Positions 48,478 to 57,679 of a stretch of DNA of 64,000 nt are shown here, piece after piece. The stretch covers positions 357,802 to 421,801 of the forward strand of contig NZ_BSNM01000014.1 of NCBI RefSeq assembly GCF_030159995.1. The letters run 5' to 3'. Each line of letters opens with the position of its first letter. Within the stretch, counting starts at the first letter, position 1. The notes under the pieces are model-generated. The model worked only from the letters and a program-made list of their open reading frames with translations. It was not told the origin of the DNA and did not search any database. The translations under genes and the position numbers were made by a program. The stretch comes from Litoribrevibacter albus (lineage in GTDB: Bacteria; Pseudomonadota; Gammaproteobacteria; Pseudomonadales; Litoribrevibacteraceae).

Positions 48478-49758
48478 TTATACATCGCCCACTAGATCTT
48501 CAACGGAGCTTCCTTGTTGAGGCTCTTCAGCAACGGGTTCATCGAAGCTCGAAGGTAAAATCTCTTCGAACAAGGACTTAGCAAACTCTTGAATACGTTC
48601 GCTTGGACTGGTGTCAGAGTTTTCTGCACGATCAGCAATGAACTGTTCTAGCAGATCTAACAAGCCAGTTGCTGAGTTTTGGAAAAGACTGGCTTTATCC
48701 ACCACGCTTTTGACCTCATCCGCAAACTCTTTAAGCGGCTGAACGATGTTGGGAAGAGACGCCAAGCCGCGTGCACCCTCACCAAGGTCTTGTACATTTT
48801 GATAGGTTCGCGTACTTGCCTGGATTTCAGAATAAGCAAAGTCCAAAGAGAAGCTTGCCAATTCAGAGGTGTCATAGTCTAACGCCATCGCTTGCTCTAA
48901 TGCGCTGTCTAAATCACCACTAAAGAAAGACTGGGCCAAACTATCAACCTGACCAAGAAAATCATTCAGAGCGTTTAACTCACCTTCATCCAACTCACCA
49001 TCTACAGACACACTAAATTGTGAGCCAGAGTATGAGGTATAACCAAAGGAAGAGCTGTCCTGGCTTTGCTGATAGTAAGCACTAGAGTAATCAACACTCG
49101 CCAAACTGATGCTGATGGTGTCGCCATCATTGGTTTGAATTTCTACAACACCGGATTGTTCGCGATAGTTAAAGCCAGAGGCTGAAACCAGATTTTCCGG
49201 ACGGAATAAATCAGTACGAGGGCCATCCGTTGTGGATGGTGCAGTAGCCTCTTCCTCATCGTCTTGAGGAGACACTACCTGATCAATTCGATCGTAAATC
49301 AGAGCTTCTGACGTATCGATATCTTCTGCCAGCTCGTCCGTCATGATACCCGCATCAGAAATAATATCCCGAGCTTCTCCAAAGCCTTGTTCAACGCCTT
49401 GGCGAGCCGCATTCGCCAATTCCTGAATACGTTCTTCAGAAGCGCCCGCTGCTCGTTCACGTTCAATGAAACCAGCAACAAATCCTGAGACGGTATCAAC
49501 CACCTGATCGATATCGAAAAAGCCAGTAGCAGATTCTGTTTCTTGTGGTTTTTCAAACCCCACATTCGCCAGTTTATTACCAACGATTCGGCTTAATAAA
49601 TCACCGGGGGACGTTAATGAAACCTTTTTAGGTTTATCAACTGCCTCACCGGCCTGCTCTGATGCCGTCTGAGGAAGTTTATCTGATTTTGCCTGCCCAC
49701 CGAAAACTGACTGATAAGCATCTAATGCGCCTGTAAAATTAGTGCTAAAGCCGACCAT
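48478..49758 (-). CDS. DUF5610-like acidic protein
   Basis: An acidic protein of 426 residues with no signal peptide and no clear membrane helix. Several features fit DUF5610-type marine and Pseudomonas proteins: GFFDIDQVVDTVSGFVAGFIERERAAGAS near 80, a long helical stretch ending GVEQGFGEARDII, and a Ser/Tyr-rich beta segment (YSSAYYQQSQDSSSFGYTSYSG) near 225-245. The start ATG at 49758 is chosen because GGTGGA lies about seven bases upstream; GTG at 49770 is an alternative. Function unknown; it may be exported or flagellum/cell-surface linked, which is inference only. Confidence 0.75.
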   Translation of the reverse strand: MVGFSTNFTGALDAYQSVFGGQAKSDKLPQTASEQAGEAVDKPKKVSLTSPGDLLSRIVGNKLANVGFEKPQETESATGFFDIDQVVDTVSGFVAGFIERERAAGASEERIQELANAARQGVEQGFGEARDIISDAGIMTDELAEDIDTSEALIYDRIDQVVSPQDDEEEATAPSTTDGPRTDLFRPENLVSASGFNYREQSGVVEIQTNDGDTISISLASVDYSSAYYQQSQDSSSFGYTSYSGSQFSVSVDGELDEGELNALNDFLGQVDSLAQSFFSGDLDSALEQAMALDYDTSELASFSLDFAYSEIQASTRTYQNVQDLGEGARGLASLPNIVQPLKEFADEVKSVVDKASLFQNSATGLLDLLEQFIADRAENSDTSPSERIQEFAKSLFEEILPSSFDEPVAEEPQQGSSVEDLVGDV

Positions 49759-49830
49759 TGTAAATTCCACCCAACCGTTTAAATTAGACCAACCTATCTC
49801 TGTTATCGGTCAAACCTTGAACAGCTTTAA

Positions 49831-51993
49831 TTAAATTTTGTATTTATTTTGTACATCGGATGAATGGCAAATAAACCAGCATTGATGGATATTTTTACGG
49901 CGTTCAAAGTCTTTTGGAATGGTTCGTTGAGAAACATCTTTAATAGCAAAATCCGATAGCTCATCGCTCGCAAGTTTAAAGCTTCGTAAGTTGTTGGAGA
50001 AAATCAACACGCCTTCAGGGCTTAACAGTTTCATTGCGTGCTGAATCAATGAAACGTGATCCCTTTGAATGTCCAACACCCCTTCCATCTTCTTCGAATT
50101 AGAGAAACTCGGAGGGTCCATAAAGATAATATCAAACTGGCCTGTGGCGTTTTCCAACCACTCTACACAGTTGTCTCGGACAAACTGGTACTGATTGCCA
50201 CGAAGTTCGTTCAACTGAAAATTATCTGACGCCCAATTTAGGTAAGTGGAAGACATATCAACACTGGTCACTGACGCAGCATTACCCAGTGCGGCTTGAA
50301 CTGAGGCCACCCCCGTGTAACAGAATAAGTTCAGGACACGCTGACCATCAGCTTGTTTGGCAATCCACTTTCTGATTGGTCGGTGATCCAGGAACAAGCC
50401 GGTATCCAAGTAATCAGTAAGATTAACCTTAAGCTCCGCCTGATCTTCTTTTACGTTGAAATACCCGTCTTTGGTATCGAATCGCTCATATTGGTTTTTA
50501 CCAGACTGCTTTGCTCGTTGTTTTAAGGCAATCGCTGAACGCTCAACCTCAAAGACCTCTTCAACAGCATCCAAAATTTCCGCTAAACGCTGCTGAGATT
50601 TATGAATCGGCACCGTTTTTGGTGGTGCATACTCCTGAACGTGAAGACGGCCTTCGTAATAGTCGATAGCCGCCGAGTATTCCGGTAAATCGGCATCATA
50701 GACGCGATAACAGGTGACATTGGATTGTTTAGCCCAGGACTTCAACTTTTTCAGATTTTTCCGAATACGGTTGGCCAGCATGGCAGCACCCTCGGTTAAC
50801 TGCCCTTCTTCTTTGATGAGTCCCTTGATTGCGGATTCGCGAGTTAGCTTGAACAATAACAATCGAGTGTCGATAGTGCCGTTCTGCAATTTGTATTGTT
50901 TAAACGGTACCCAAGGTAAACCTTTTGCCAATTCCCAGTTACCGGCATAAATAGCCGCCTGATAGCCCTCAAAATGCTCCAGAAAGGCTTTACCCAACTC
51001 ACGATAGATAATCGCTACATCGTGTTTCTCTTCTAGTCGCTCGCCATACGGTGGGTTGGTCACAACCAAACCCTTCTCACAAGGCACTGGAGACACTTCC
51101 TGGAAAGAACGCGCGGTAAATTGGATGTATTCACCAACACCAGCGCGTTGCGCATTTTCTTTCGCCTTATTAACCACCTTGGCATCCTGATCCGAACCAA
51201 AGTACATACGGCTTAAGGTTTTTGTTCCATCCGTTCTCAGTTGACGCGCTTCTGTCACCAGCTCTTGCCAAAGTTTCGTGTCATGGCCCTTCCAAAACTC
51301 AAAGCCGAAGCGTCTTCGCGTTAGCCCGGGCGCAATATTGGCTCTCATCATGGCCGCTTCAATAAGCAATGTGCCACTGCCACACATTGGATCAACCAGC
51401 TGATCGAAATCTGCATCCGGTTTATTCCAACCAGCACGCATCAATACCGCCGCCGCCAGGTTCTCTTTCATTGGTGCCATGCCTGCAGCCGGACGGTAAC
51501 CCCGCATATGAAGACTTTCACCTGAAATATTGATAAATGCCTGGAAACGGCCTTTCTTAAAGAAGCCATAGACTCGAATATCAGGGGTTTCTTTATCTAC
51601 CGAAGGACGCTGACCGCCAATCTCGGTAAAGGTATCGACAATTGCATCTTTGATCCGAAGGGCACCAAACTGAGAGTTCGTTATGGAACGATTCGTCCCC
51701 ATGAAATCAATTCGGAAGGTATTGGATGCCGAAAAATGATCTTGCCAACGTACCGAACGGGCAATTTTATAAACATCATCACCGTCATTGGCTTCGCCTT
51801 CTGCTATTTCCAGCAAGACACGACTGGCCAGACGCGACCATAAACAAATCTTGTACGCTTGTTCTAAGGTAGCTTCCAGGAACACCGCTCTAGGCGATTC
51901 CTTAGCCTTCACTCCAATCAAAGCCTGTAATTCATCAATCAACAGACTTTCTACCCCTGGAGGGCAACTAACAACGAGTTTATACATGTGCAT
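49831..51993 (-). CDS. rlmKL: Bifunctional 23S rRNA methyltransferase RlmKL
   Basis: Methylates 23S rRNA G2445 (N2) and G2069 (N7). The 720-residue protein has an N-terminal THUMP domain (MHMYKLVVSCPPGVESLL, ARSVRWQDHF), the first Rossmann methyltransferase with NPPYGERLEEK near 340 and the second with LNLFCYTGVASVQAA near 540 and IIFMDPPSFSNSKKM near 625. Start at 51993 is preferred over the upstream 52086 because AAGG sits eight bases before this ATG and the THUMP N-terminus begins here. E. coli RlmL is 702. Confidence 0.95.
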   Translation of the reverse strand: MHMYKLVVSCPPGVESLLIDELQALIGVKAKESPRAVFLEATLEQAYKICLWSRLASRVLLEIAEGEANDGDDVYKIARSVRWQDHFSASNTFRIDFMGTNRSITNSQFGALRIKDAIVDTFTEIGGQRPSVDKETPDIRVYGFFKKGRFQAFINISGESLHMRGYRPAAGMAPMKENLAAAVLMRAGWNKPDADFDQLVDPMCGSGTLLIEAAMMRANIAPGLTRRRFGFEFWKGHDTKLWQELVTEARQLRTDGTKTLSRMYFGSDQDAKVVNKAKENAQRAGVGEYIQFTARSFQEVSPVPCEKGLVVTNPPYGERLEEKHDVAIIYRELGKAFLEHFEGYQAAIYAGNWELAKGLPWVPFKQYKLQNGTIDTRLLLFKLTRESAIKGLIKEEGQLTEGAAMLANRIRKNLKKLKSWAKQSNVTCYRVYDADLPEYSAAIDYYEGRLHVQEYAPPKTVPIHKSQQRLAEILDAVEEVFEVERSAIALKQRAKQSGKNQYERFDTKDGYFNVKEDQAELKVNLTDYLDTGLFLDHRPIRKWIAKQADGQRVLNLFCYTGVASVQAALGNAASVTSVDMSSTYLNWASDNFQLNELRGNQYQFVRDNCVEWLENATGQFDIIFMDPPSFSNSKKMEGVLDIQRDHVSLIQHAMKLLSPEGVLIFSNNLRSFKLASDELSDFAIKDVSQRTIPKDFERRKNIHQCWFICHSSDVQNKYKI

Positions 51994-52254
51994 TGGAGAA
52001 CCTTTCGGAAGAAACCTAGTAATAGAATAGATGCTTAGATCAAGCCGGTGCGAATGATACCTGAGCCTAAGGAGATTGAACAGCAAGCCAACACTGACAC
52101 AAGCGCTATCCTTTGATTAGAAACAGATAACAGAGAGATTTGAGGGGTCTCAGGAATAACACGAGAATTATAGGGGCATAGATGCGTTTAGGAGCAACCA
52201 TTAGCCAAACGCTGAATGACATAATGATTGCTTCCAAAAGAAATAGACTAGGCG

Positions 52255-52701
52255 TTAGTCAGCAAATCTAAACTGGCGATTTGGTTCGTTAGAGCCGTTT
52301 TGATCATTGTTTCCACGCTGGGAATTACGGTCAGGACGCTGACCTTTATTTCTGCGTTGAGGCTGATTGGCTTCCACTAATTTGTCATAGGCGTCCAGTT
52401 GCTCAGCGGTCAGGACAGAGCTCAGTTTGTCACGGGTTTCAGCCTGGTTCTTTTCCATGAATGCATGCACTTTTTCCATCTGAGCTCTCATGATGTCGTG
52501 GAAATCATTCCTTTGGGAGAAGCTCAAATCCAATGCTTGTTCAATGTCCTCCGGATGCAATCGATTATCCGGGCCCGATCTTTGTCCCTGAGGGCTGTTT
52601 CTATCAGCGTTTCTATCAGAATTAGGCGACGGAGGATTAGCACTTGCCAGACTGATGAAAGACAAGGCAAGGACGGTTATAAGAATTTGACGTATGTTCA
52701 T
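52255..52701 (-). CDS. Spy/CpxP-like periplasmic protein
   Basis: A secreted 148-residue protein. Residues 1-21 form a signal peptide (ILITVLALSFISLASA, cut before NPPSP). The mature part has a polar, Asn/Arg-rich region, then a helix (LDLSFSQRNDFHDIMRAQMEKVHAFM) and an LTXXQ-like LTAEQLDAYDKL near 101, as in CpxP/Spy proteins. The tail is rich in Asn, Gln and Arg. It lies downstream of the BaeSR-like pair, which in E. coli controls spy. ATG at 52701 is chosen by GGGA spacing. Confidence 0.8.
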   Translation of the reverse strand: MNIRQILITVLALSFISLASANPPSPNSDRNADRNSPQGQRSGPDNRLHPEDIEQALDLSFSQRNDFHDIMRAQMEKVHAFMEKNQAETRDKLSSVLTAEQLDAYDKLVEANQPQRRNKGQRPDRNSQRGNNDQNGSNEPNRQFRFAD

Positions 52702-52781
52702 AATCATTCCCGATAAGTTCTTTGGCTTAACGTGTTTTCTTGATTAGAGAAGCGTTAAAAAGCCTGTTAACAATACATTCC

Positions 52782-53480
52782 TTATACAGCCGGTGGCTCA
52801 TATTTGTAGCCAGCGCCGTACACAGACTGAATAATTTCTTCGGTATCAAATGCCACAGAAATTTTCTTTCTAAGCTTCTTCACGTGACTGTCAATGGTTC
52901 TATCACTCACCACACGGTGGTCACTGTAGATGGTATCCATCAATTGCTGACGACTGAAGATTCGACCTGGCTCTTTAAACATGGAAAAGAACACCTGAAA
53001 CTCTAATGTAGTCAGGTCAAGCTGCGTACCATTGATCACAACCTGCATTTTTTGCTCATCAACACTGACCTTTTCAGTGCCCGCAGGCGCAATAGGCGCA
53101 TTCATCATCTCAACACGTCTGAAGATGGCCTTTACGCGAGCTACGATTTCCTTAGGACTGAACGGCTTACAAACATAGTCATCGGCACCAAGCTCTAATC
53201 CAAGCAGACGATCAACCTCCTCTACTTTGGCAGTAACCATGATGATAGGCACATTTGAGAAGAGTCTGGTTTCCCTAGCGATAGAGATACCATCCATCGA
53301 AGGTAACATTAAATCCAACAGAACCAAGTCAGGCGTATTTTGTTTAATGGCATTGAATGCCAATTGACCATCATGAAACGATTGTGTCAGGTAGCCCGCA
53401 GCGATGAGATAATCTTCCAGAAGACGAGCTAACTTAATTTCGTCTTCAACGATGTAAACGAGTTTCTTTTGTTCTGTCAT
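52782..53480 (-). CDS. baeR: Two-component response regulator, BaeR-like
   Basis: OmpR/PhoB-class regulator of 232 residues. The receiver has YIVEDEIKLARLLEDYL, the phospho-acceptor Asp in LVLLDLMLPSMDG, the MVTAKVEEVDRLLGLELGADDY block and KPFSP. The C-terminal winged helix ends RTIDSHVKKLRKKI and VYGAGYKYE. The block MVTAK.EE.DRLLGLE.GADDY.CKP is shared with E. coli BaeR. ATG at 53480 is chosen because GGAAGAA is placed just upstream. It follows baeS with a 72-base gap. Confidence 0.9.
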   Translation of the reverse strand: MTEQKKLVYIVEDEIKLARLLEDYLIAAGYLTQSFHDGQLAFNAIKQNTPDLVLLDLMLPSMDGISIARETRLFSNVPIIMVTAKVEEVDRLLGLELGADDYVCKPFSPKEIVARVKAIFRRVEMMNAPIAPAGTEKVSVDEQKMQVVINGTQLDLTTLEFQVFFSMFKEPGRIFSRQQLMDTIYSDHRVVSDRTIDSHVKKLRKKISVAFDTEEIIQSVYGAGYKYEPPAV

Positions 53481-53552
53481 ATTTCTTCCATAAAGCGTTC
53501 GTAGTGCTGTGCAACCCCTTCTATTGAAGCACATTACCCACTAAAACGAACC

Positions 53553-55007
53553 TTAATCTTTAAAGGTTATGGTTACCTTTAAGCCGCCCAACGCTGAGTG
53601 GCTGCAACAAATTGTGCCGTCATGAGCTTCCACAATATTTTTACAAATCGCCATGCCCAAACCTGAACCACCGGTACTTCGACTACGGCTTTTATCGACA
53701 CGATAGAGTCGCTCAAATAACAATGGCAATGATTCCGTCGGAACGCCTGGCGCACCATCTTCTACCGTAATCGTCTGTAAGTTGTTTTGAATGTCTAGAC
53801 TGACCACCACTTCCGAAGGCGCATCGGTGTACTTCAAACTATTCGAAAGTAAGTTATTAATGAGCTGCTTTAACCGTGCTCGATCACCATGAACAGAGCG
53901 AGACTTCCCTCTTAACGTGTATTTAAGAGTCAACCCGGCTTTGCTAAATAGAGGCTCCATTGCAGATACGGTTTGGCGAAGAATCGAGCTAAGATCAACC
54001 GCTTCCATGTGATAATCCAAAGCCCCTGCATCCGACAGAGTCAACAATCTGAGATCGGCGATCATCTTCTCTAGCATATCGACTTCTTCTCTGAGGCTAT
54101 CCACAGACTCCATAGACAATGGACGAACACCATCCACAATGGCTTCAATCTCACCCTTCAAAACCGCCACGGGCGTTCTCAATTCATGAGCGATGTCCGA
54201 GCTCCAATTGAGACGAGATTCTTCATTCTTTTCGAGGACTTTGGATAAATAGTTAAAGTCTTTTACAAGCCGACCTATTTCGTCTTTCAGTTTGGATTCT
54301 GAATTTGTAAGCTCAACGTTAATCCCATAGTTACCGGAAGACAGTTGTCGCGCCCCTTTAGCAACCAACATCACAGGATGAGAAATCCGGTTTGCGAGTT
54401 GCCAGGAGATGTATACACAAACCATTAGTGCAACCAGTGATATCAGAAGATAACCGATCACCTGATGTCGTATAAATTCTTCTTCCTGCTTTGCAAACAC
54501 AGACTTAGCAGGTTTGTGAGCCACATACGCAGTTAGTTTGTCGCCTTTATAAATTGGATAGTAGTTAACGCCCTCTTCAGGGAGTATTTCCCCAAAGACA
54601 GGTACCTTATCTAAATCCGTAAGAGCAATATTTTTGGCTAACGCCGCTGGAGGTGGAGGTATTCTTGGTTGTCTCCCCGACGAGTCTTTGTAGTTTCGTT
54701 TTCTTTGCTCCTGACGCAAAATTTCATTTCGTTCATCTTCATCCCCCACTGACAACAATGAATCCTTTATTGCGTCATTCCAGTCTCGCGGAGAGATTCT
54801 TCGAAGTTTTATCTCTTCCTGAGTCACCCGTGTCGTCATCAGTTCAGCTACTTTCTTTACCGCAGTGATTTCCTTTTCCTTCACATATTCCAATAAGCCC
54901 TGGTAAAAGGAATAGACGTTAAAGGCCAGAATCACAGCAATCAAAATCACTGAGAATCCAGCAAAAACAACTAACAACCGTGATCGTAAAGTTTTGAAGT
55001 GATACAT
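53553..55007 (-). CDS. baeS: Sensor histidine kinase, BaeS-like
   Basis: Inner-membrane kinase of 484 residues. Topology is one N-terminal transmembrane helix (about 9-30), a periplasmic sensor of about 155 residues with a Pro-rich stretch, a second helix (about 185-203) and a HAMP. The H-box reads SSDIAHELRTPVAVLKGEIEAI, the N-box NNLLSNSLKYT and the G-boxes VEDGAPGVP and GGSGLGMAICKNIVEAH. The DGAPGV and EAH.G details match E. coli BaeS. Envelope-stress sensing is inferred from that match and from the downstream Spy-like gene. Confidence 0.88.
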   Translation of the reverse strand: MYHFKTLRSRLLVVFAGFSVILIAVILAFNVYSFYQGLLEYVKEKEITAVKKVAELMTTRVTQEEIKLRRISPRDWNDAIKDSLLSVGDEDERNEILRQEQRKRNYKDSSGRQPRIPPPPAALAKNIALTDLDKVPVFGEILPEEGVNYYPIYKGDKLTAYVAHKPAKSVFAKQEEEFIRHQVIGYLLISLVALMVCVYISWQLANRISHPVMLVAKGARQLSSGNYGINVELTNSESKLKDEIGRLVKDFNYLSKVLEKNEESRLNWSSDIAHELRTPVAVLKGEIEAIVDGVRPLSMESVDSLREEVDMLEKMIADLRLLTLSDAGALDYHMEAVDLSSILRQTVSAMEPLFSKAGLTLKYTLRGKSRSVHGDRARLKQLINNLLSNSLKYTDAPSEVVVSLDIQNNLQTITVEDGAPGVPTESLPLLFERLYRVDKSRSRSTGGSGLGMAICKNIVEAHDGTICCSHSALGGLKVTITFKD

Positions 55008-55083
55008 CGAAGAGAATAAATCCAGCCTGTTTTATTAGAACTTATCACAAAATGTGACTCAGGTTTGAATGTGAGCTGAAGTT

Positions 55084-55128
55084 CCTCAATCCTTGCATGT
55101 TTATTGATTAAATGTGCAAGAAATGAGG
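55084..55128 (-). promoter_or_regulatory. Inverted repeat upstream of baeS
   Basis: Interrupted hairpin with outer arms CCTCA/TGAGG and inner arms CTTGCA/TGCAAG, in the 141-base gap between the GST-like gene and baeS. It has no U-tract. It could be a BaeR or other operator or an mRNA hairpin. Confidence 0.4.
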
Positions 55129-55148
55129 ACACATTCATGATAGGAGCA

Positions 55149-55925
55149 TTAGTGCTTTGCGTATTCGCGGTTTAAATAAGCAAGAATCTTTTTGGAATGG
55201 AACAGTTCCTGCCCTGTATTTGGATCAATAAGGAAAGGCACCATCACGTCATTGTACTTCGCAAGAAAGGCTTCACGTTTAGAGCCCTTAACAGGCACAT
55301 AAGGGCCTGTATGCATACGGAAGCCGGCAGGCCCCATATCAGCTCGTTGTTGTTTACCAAGATTGACTAACTTGTAAGGTATTTCAAGCTCACAAAGACG
55401 CTCACGAACAGGTCTTGAGAAAGGGCTGGATTCAAAGCTGTACAATATCAGAGGTTGCTCAGGTAGATTTGAAAGCTTAGCTGATTTACCTTTCTTCAAT
55501 CTTAATGCTTCGATTGAGAACTCAACTACAGGTTCAAGCAACCCATTAAAGCGTTGGCTTGTGTATTTCTCAGGAACCTCTTTTTGCCCGTATTCTTTAA
55601 ACAGATATTCCAGAATAGCATCTTTCCCGACCAACTTTTGCCCTGAATTTTTATCAAAAAGGAACGGCAATTGAATAGAACCTGACAGTTCCTCAAGAAG
55701 AGACTTGAAGCGATCGCCCTCTTCTGGGCACGGGTACACCATAACATCCAGATTTAATTCCGTAACTGCCTGGCGTACAGTTCGACATTCAGGACATAGC
55801 TCACGGTCAAAAAGCACAATGTCATCGGCTGGCAGTTCAGTTTTTCGCGAGCCAGATGTCCCTTTCCAACCAGTTAATGTGGAGACCAGAGTGGACGTAT
55901 AGATATCTACCAAATGTTCAAACAT
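55149..55925 (-). CDS. Tandem thioredoxin-fold (GST N-terminal) protein
   Basis: A 258-residue protein made of two GST-N-type thioredoxin folds in a row. The first (about 35-112) has CPEC at 44-47 with a cis-Pro LPFLFD and ends in an ILEYLFKEYG helix. The second (about 158-255) has SPFS at 167-170 where the redox Cys would be, VPFLIDP near 230, and a matching ILAYLNREYA helix. There is no GST C-terminal helical domain. It resembles the double-GSTN proteins of cyanobacteria and plants. Function unknown; may be a glutathione-linked or thiol-transfer protein. Confidence 0.85.
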   Translation of the reverse strand: MFEHLVDIYTSTLVSTLTGWKGTSGSRKTELPADDIVLFDRELCPECRTVRQAVTELNLDVMVYPCPEEGDRFKSLLEELSGSIQLPFLFDKNSGQKLVGKDAILEYLFKEYGQKEVPEKYTSQRFNGLLEPVVEFSIEALRLKKGKSAKLSNLPEQPLILYSFESSPFSRPVRERLCELEIPYKLVNLGKQQRADMGPAGFRMHTGPYVPVKGSKREAFLAKYNDVMVPFLIDPNTGQELFHSKKILAYLNREYAKH

Positions 55926-55945
55926 AGTTCCCTTTTGCTCCTATC

Positions 55946-56758
55946 CTATAATTTAGCGCCACAGTCGTAGCAATATCTTGCTCCTACTCTGTGATCTCGA
56001 AGACCACAACCAGAGCACTTTAATTCCAAAGCTTTTTCACCGCGTAACGTATTGGCAAGCTCCGCAGTGAAGATACCAGTAGGCACTGCGATAATACTGT
56101 ACCCCATAATCATCACTACCGAAGCAATAGCCTGACCAATCGACGTGTGCGGAGAAATATCGCCATAGCCGACGGTAGTCATAGTCACGATTGCCCAGTA
56201 GATGCTTTTCGGAATGCTGGTAAAACCATTATCCGGCCCCTCAATCACATACATGACCGCACCAAAAATCGTCGCCAAAGTGAGAACAAAAAACAGAAAA
56301 ACCGTGATTTTTTGTCGACTTGCATTCAGGGCAGATAACAAGAAATTAGCTTGATGAATATAGGTTGATAACCTGAGTACCCGAAAAATTCGCAACACCC
56401 GAAGTAATCGGATCACTAGAAACTCATTGGTTCCGGGTATCATCAAAGCCAAGTAAGTCGGAACAATAGAAAGCAGATCGACAAGACCATAAAAGCTGAA
56501 AATGTATTTAAATGGTCTAGGATTAACCCAGATTCTGGTAACGTACTCGATGGTAAACACAATGGTAAAAAACCACTCGACTCCAGTAAGCCAATAACCA
56601 TGACGAACATTAATTCGCTCAATACTATCGAGCATTACCGCGCCAACACTGAGTAAAATCGATAAGATTAATAAAACATCGAATGCTTTGCCGGCTTTCG
56701 TATCTGTTTTGTAAATAATATCAAAGACTTGATCTCGCCAATCATTAAATCGAGTCAT
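55946..56758 (-). CDS. Voltage-gated-type potassium channel with C-terminal zinc ribbon
   Basis: A 270-residue ion-channel subunit with six membrane segments. The S4 region reads VIRLLRVLRIFRVLRL with regularly spaced arginines, and the pore has the K+ selectivity filter TTVGYGD (about residue 195). After S6 there is a short cytoplasmic tail with CxxC-x11-CxxC (C248, C251, C263, C266) that looks like a zinc ribbon. The 21-base gap to the next gene is on the same strand. Family call is firm; the zinc-ribbon tail is unusual. Confidence 0.9.
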   Translation of the reverse strand: MTRFNDWRDQVFDIIYKTDTKAGKAFDVLLILSILLSVGAVMLDSIERINVRHGYWLTGVEWFFTIVFTIEYVTRIWVNPRPFKYIFSFYGLVDLLSIVPTYLALMIPGTNEFLVIRLLRVLRIFRVLRLSTYIHQANFLLSALNASRQKITVFLFFVLTLATIFGAVMYVIEGPDNGFTSIPKSIYWAIVTMTTVGYGDISPHTSIGQAIASVVMIMGYSIIAVPTGIFTAELANTLRGEKALELKCSGCGLRDHRVGARYCYDCGAKL

Positions 56759-56825
56759 TGAAATCAGGCTCCTTTTTTCTTAGCCTTAGTGAAGTATTAA
56801 CTGCTGTAATTTTTGAGGGTCTATC

Positions 56826-57242
56826 ATGTCGAAAGGTTTAGATAAGCACAAGCACCGAAGTGAAAGTCTGTCGTATTTTGGTAAAGATTTGGTTCGACGT
56901 TCCGGCTCTCATTGTGAGCTTTGCAATGCAAGCGGCACAAAGTTGTCGATTTTCGAAGTGCCTCCCGTTCCAAAGGAACCGGACTTTGAACACTGCATTT
57001 TTATCTGCGACACCTGTAAAGAACAAATTGAAAAGCCAAAAACCTTAACTCTCGATCATTGGCGCTGCTTAAACACCTCGGCCTGGAGTACTGTGCCCGC
57101 AGTTCAAGTCATGTCGGTTCTGATGATTGATCAACTCATTAACTCTGTGAAAGAAAATGAGTGGCTGCAAGACTTAAAAGAGCAACTCTATTTAACGGAA
57201 GAAATTCAAGAGTGGGTAACCTCTGCTCAGAGCGCTAAATAG
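56826..57242 (+). CDS. PhnA-like zinc-ribbon protein lacking the C-terminal PhnA domain
   Basis: A 138-residue protein that matches the N-terminal part of PhnA-type proteins of Vibrio and relatives. The shared features are RRSGSHCELC, IFEVPPVP, ICDTCKEQIE, LDHWRCLN and AVQVMSVLMI. The zinc-binding cysteines C30, C33, C61 and C64 are present. The usual C-terminal SH3-like PhnA domain is missing. It has no metabolic phosphonate context here. Start is an ATG with little upstream purine, so the exact start is less certain. Confidence 0.8.
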   Translation: MSKGLDKHKHRSESLSYFGKDLVRRSGSHCELCNASGTKLSIFEVPPVPKEPDFEHCIFICDTCKEQIEKPKTLTLDHWRCLNTSAWSTVPAVQVMSVLMIDQLINSVKENEWLQDLKEQLYLTEEIQEWVTSAQSAK

Positions 57243-57310
57243 TACCTTTTAGAATGACCCCATCGAAATCAAAAGACAGATAATTTACGTTAAATAAATA
57301 CCCTAACTAA

Positions 57311-57679
57311 TTAATTTATAAAAAGATCTACAAATGGGTATAGAGATAGCCCTAACACAAAGAGCACAGCAAGAATTACAAGTGTGAACCTGACCGGCTT
57401 TTTCCAAAAGCTGGCCCATAGTGACGAAGCCAGGCTTTGTTGCATTAAGTGATGTTGTTCCTGGTTGAAACGTTGAAATCGCTCAGCCTGATAGTTTTGT
57501 AATAGCGCTTTCGCCTCTGAAGATTGTTCCTCATCAGGCAACCATATGCCCGGCATAGAAACACCCCAACGCCCAGCTGTGGTCTCGTAATAATGAATAG
57601 AGTGAGTATCCAGCAAGGCGCGTACTTCATCTGCCTCTTCTTCAGAGACACCGTTCAATCTAAATAGCAAAACAGGCAT
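57311..57679 (-). CDS. DUF6164 family membrane protein
   Basis: A 122-residue protein with a soluble N-terminal part (PVLLFRLNGVSEEEADEVRALLD, then WGVSMPGIWL) and one C-terminal membrane helix (about 96-118). This is the DUF6164 layout. The start overlaps the end of the upstream DsbA-family gene by 20 bases, so the two are probably coupled. Function unknown. Confidence 0.85.
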   Translation of the reverse strand: MPVLLFRLNGVSEEEADEVRALLDTHSIHYYETTAGRWGVSMPGIWLPDEEQSSEAKALLQNYQAERFQRFNQEQHHLMQQSLASSLWASFWKKPVRFTLVILAVLFVLGLSLYPFVDLFIN

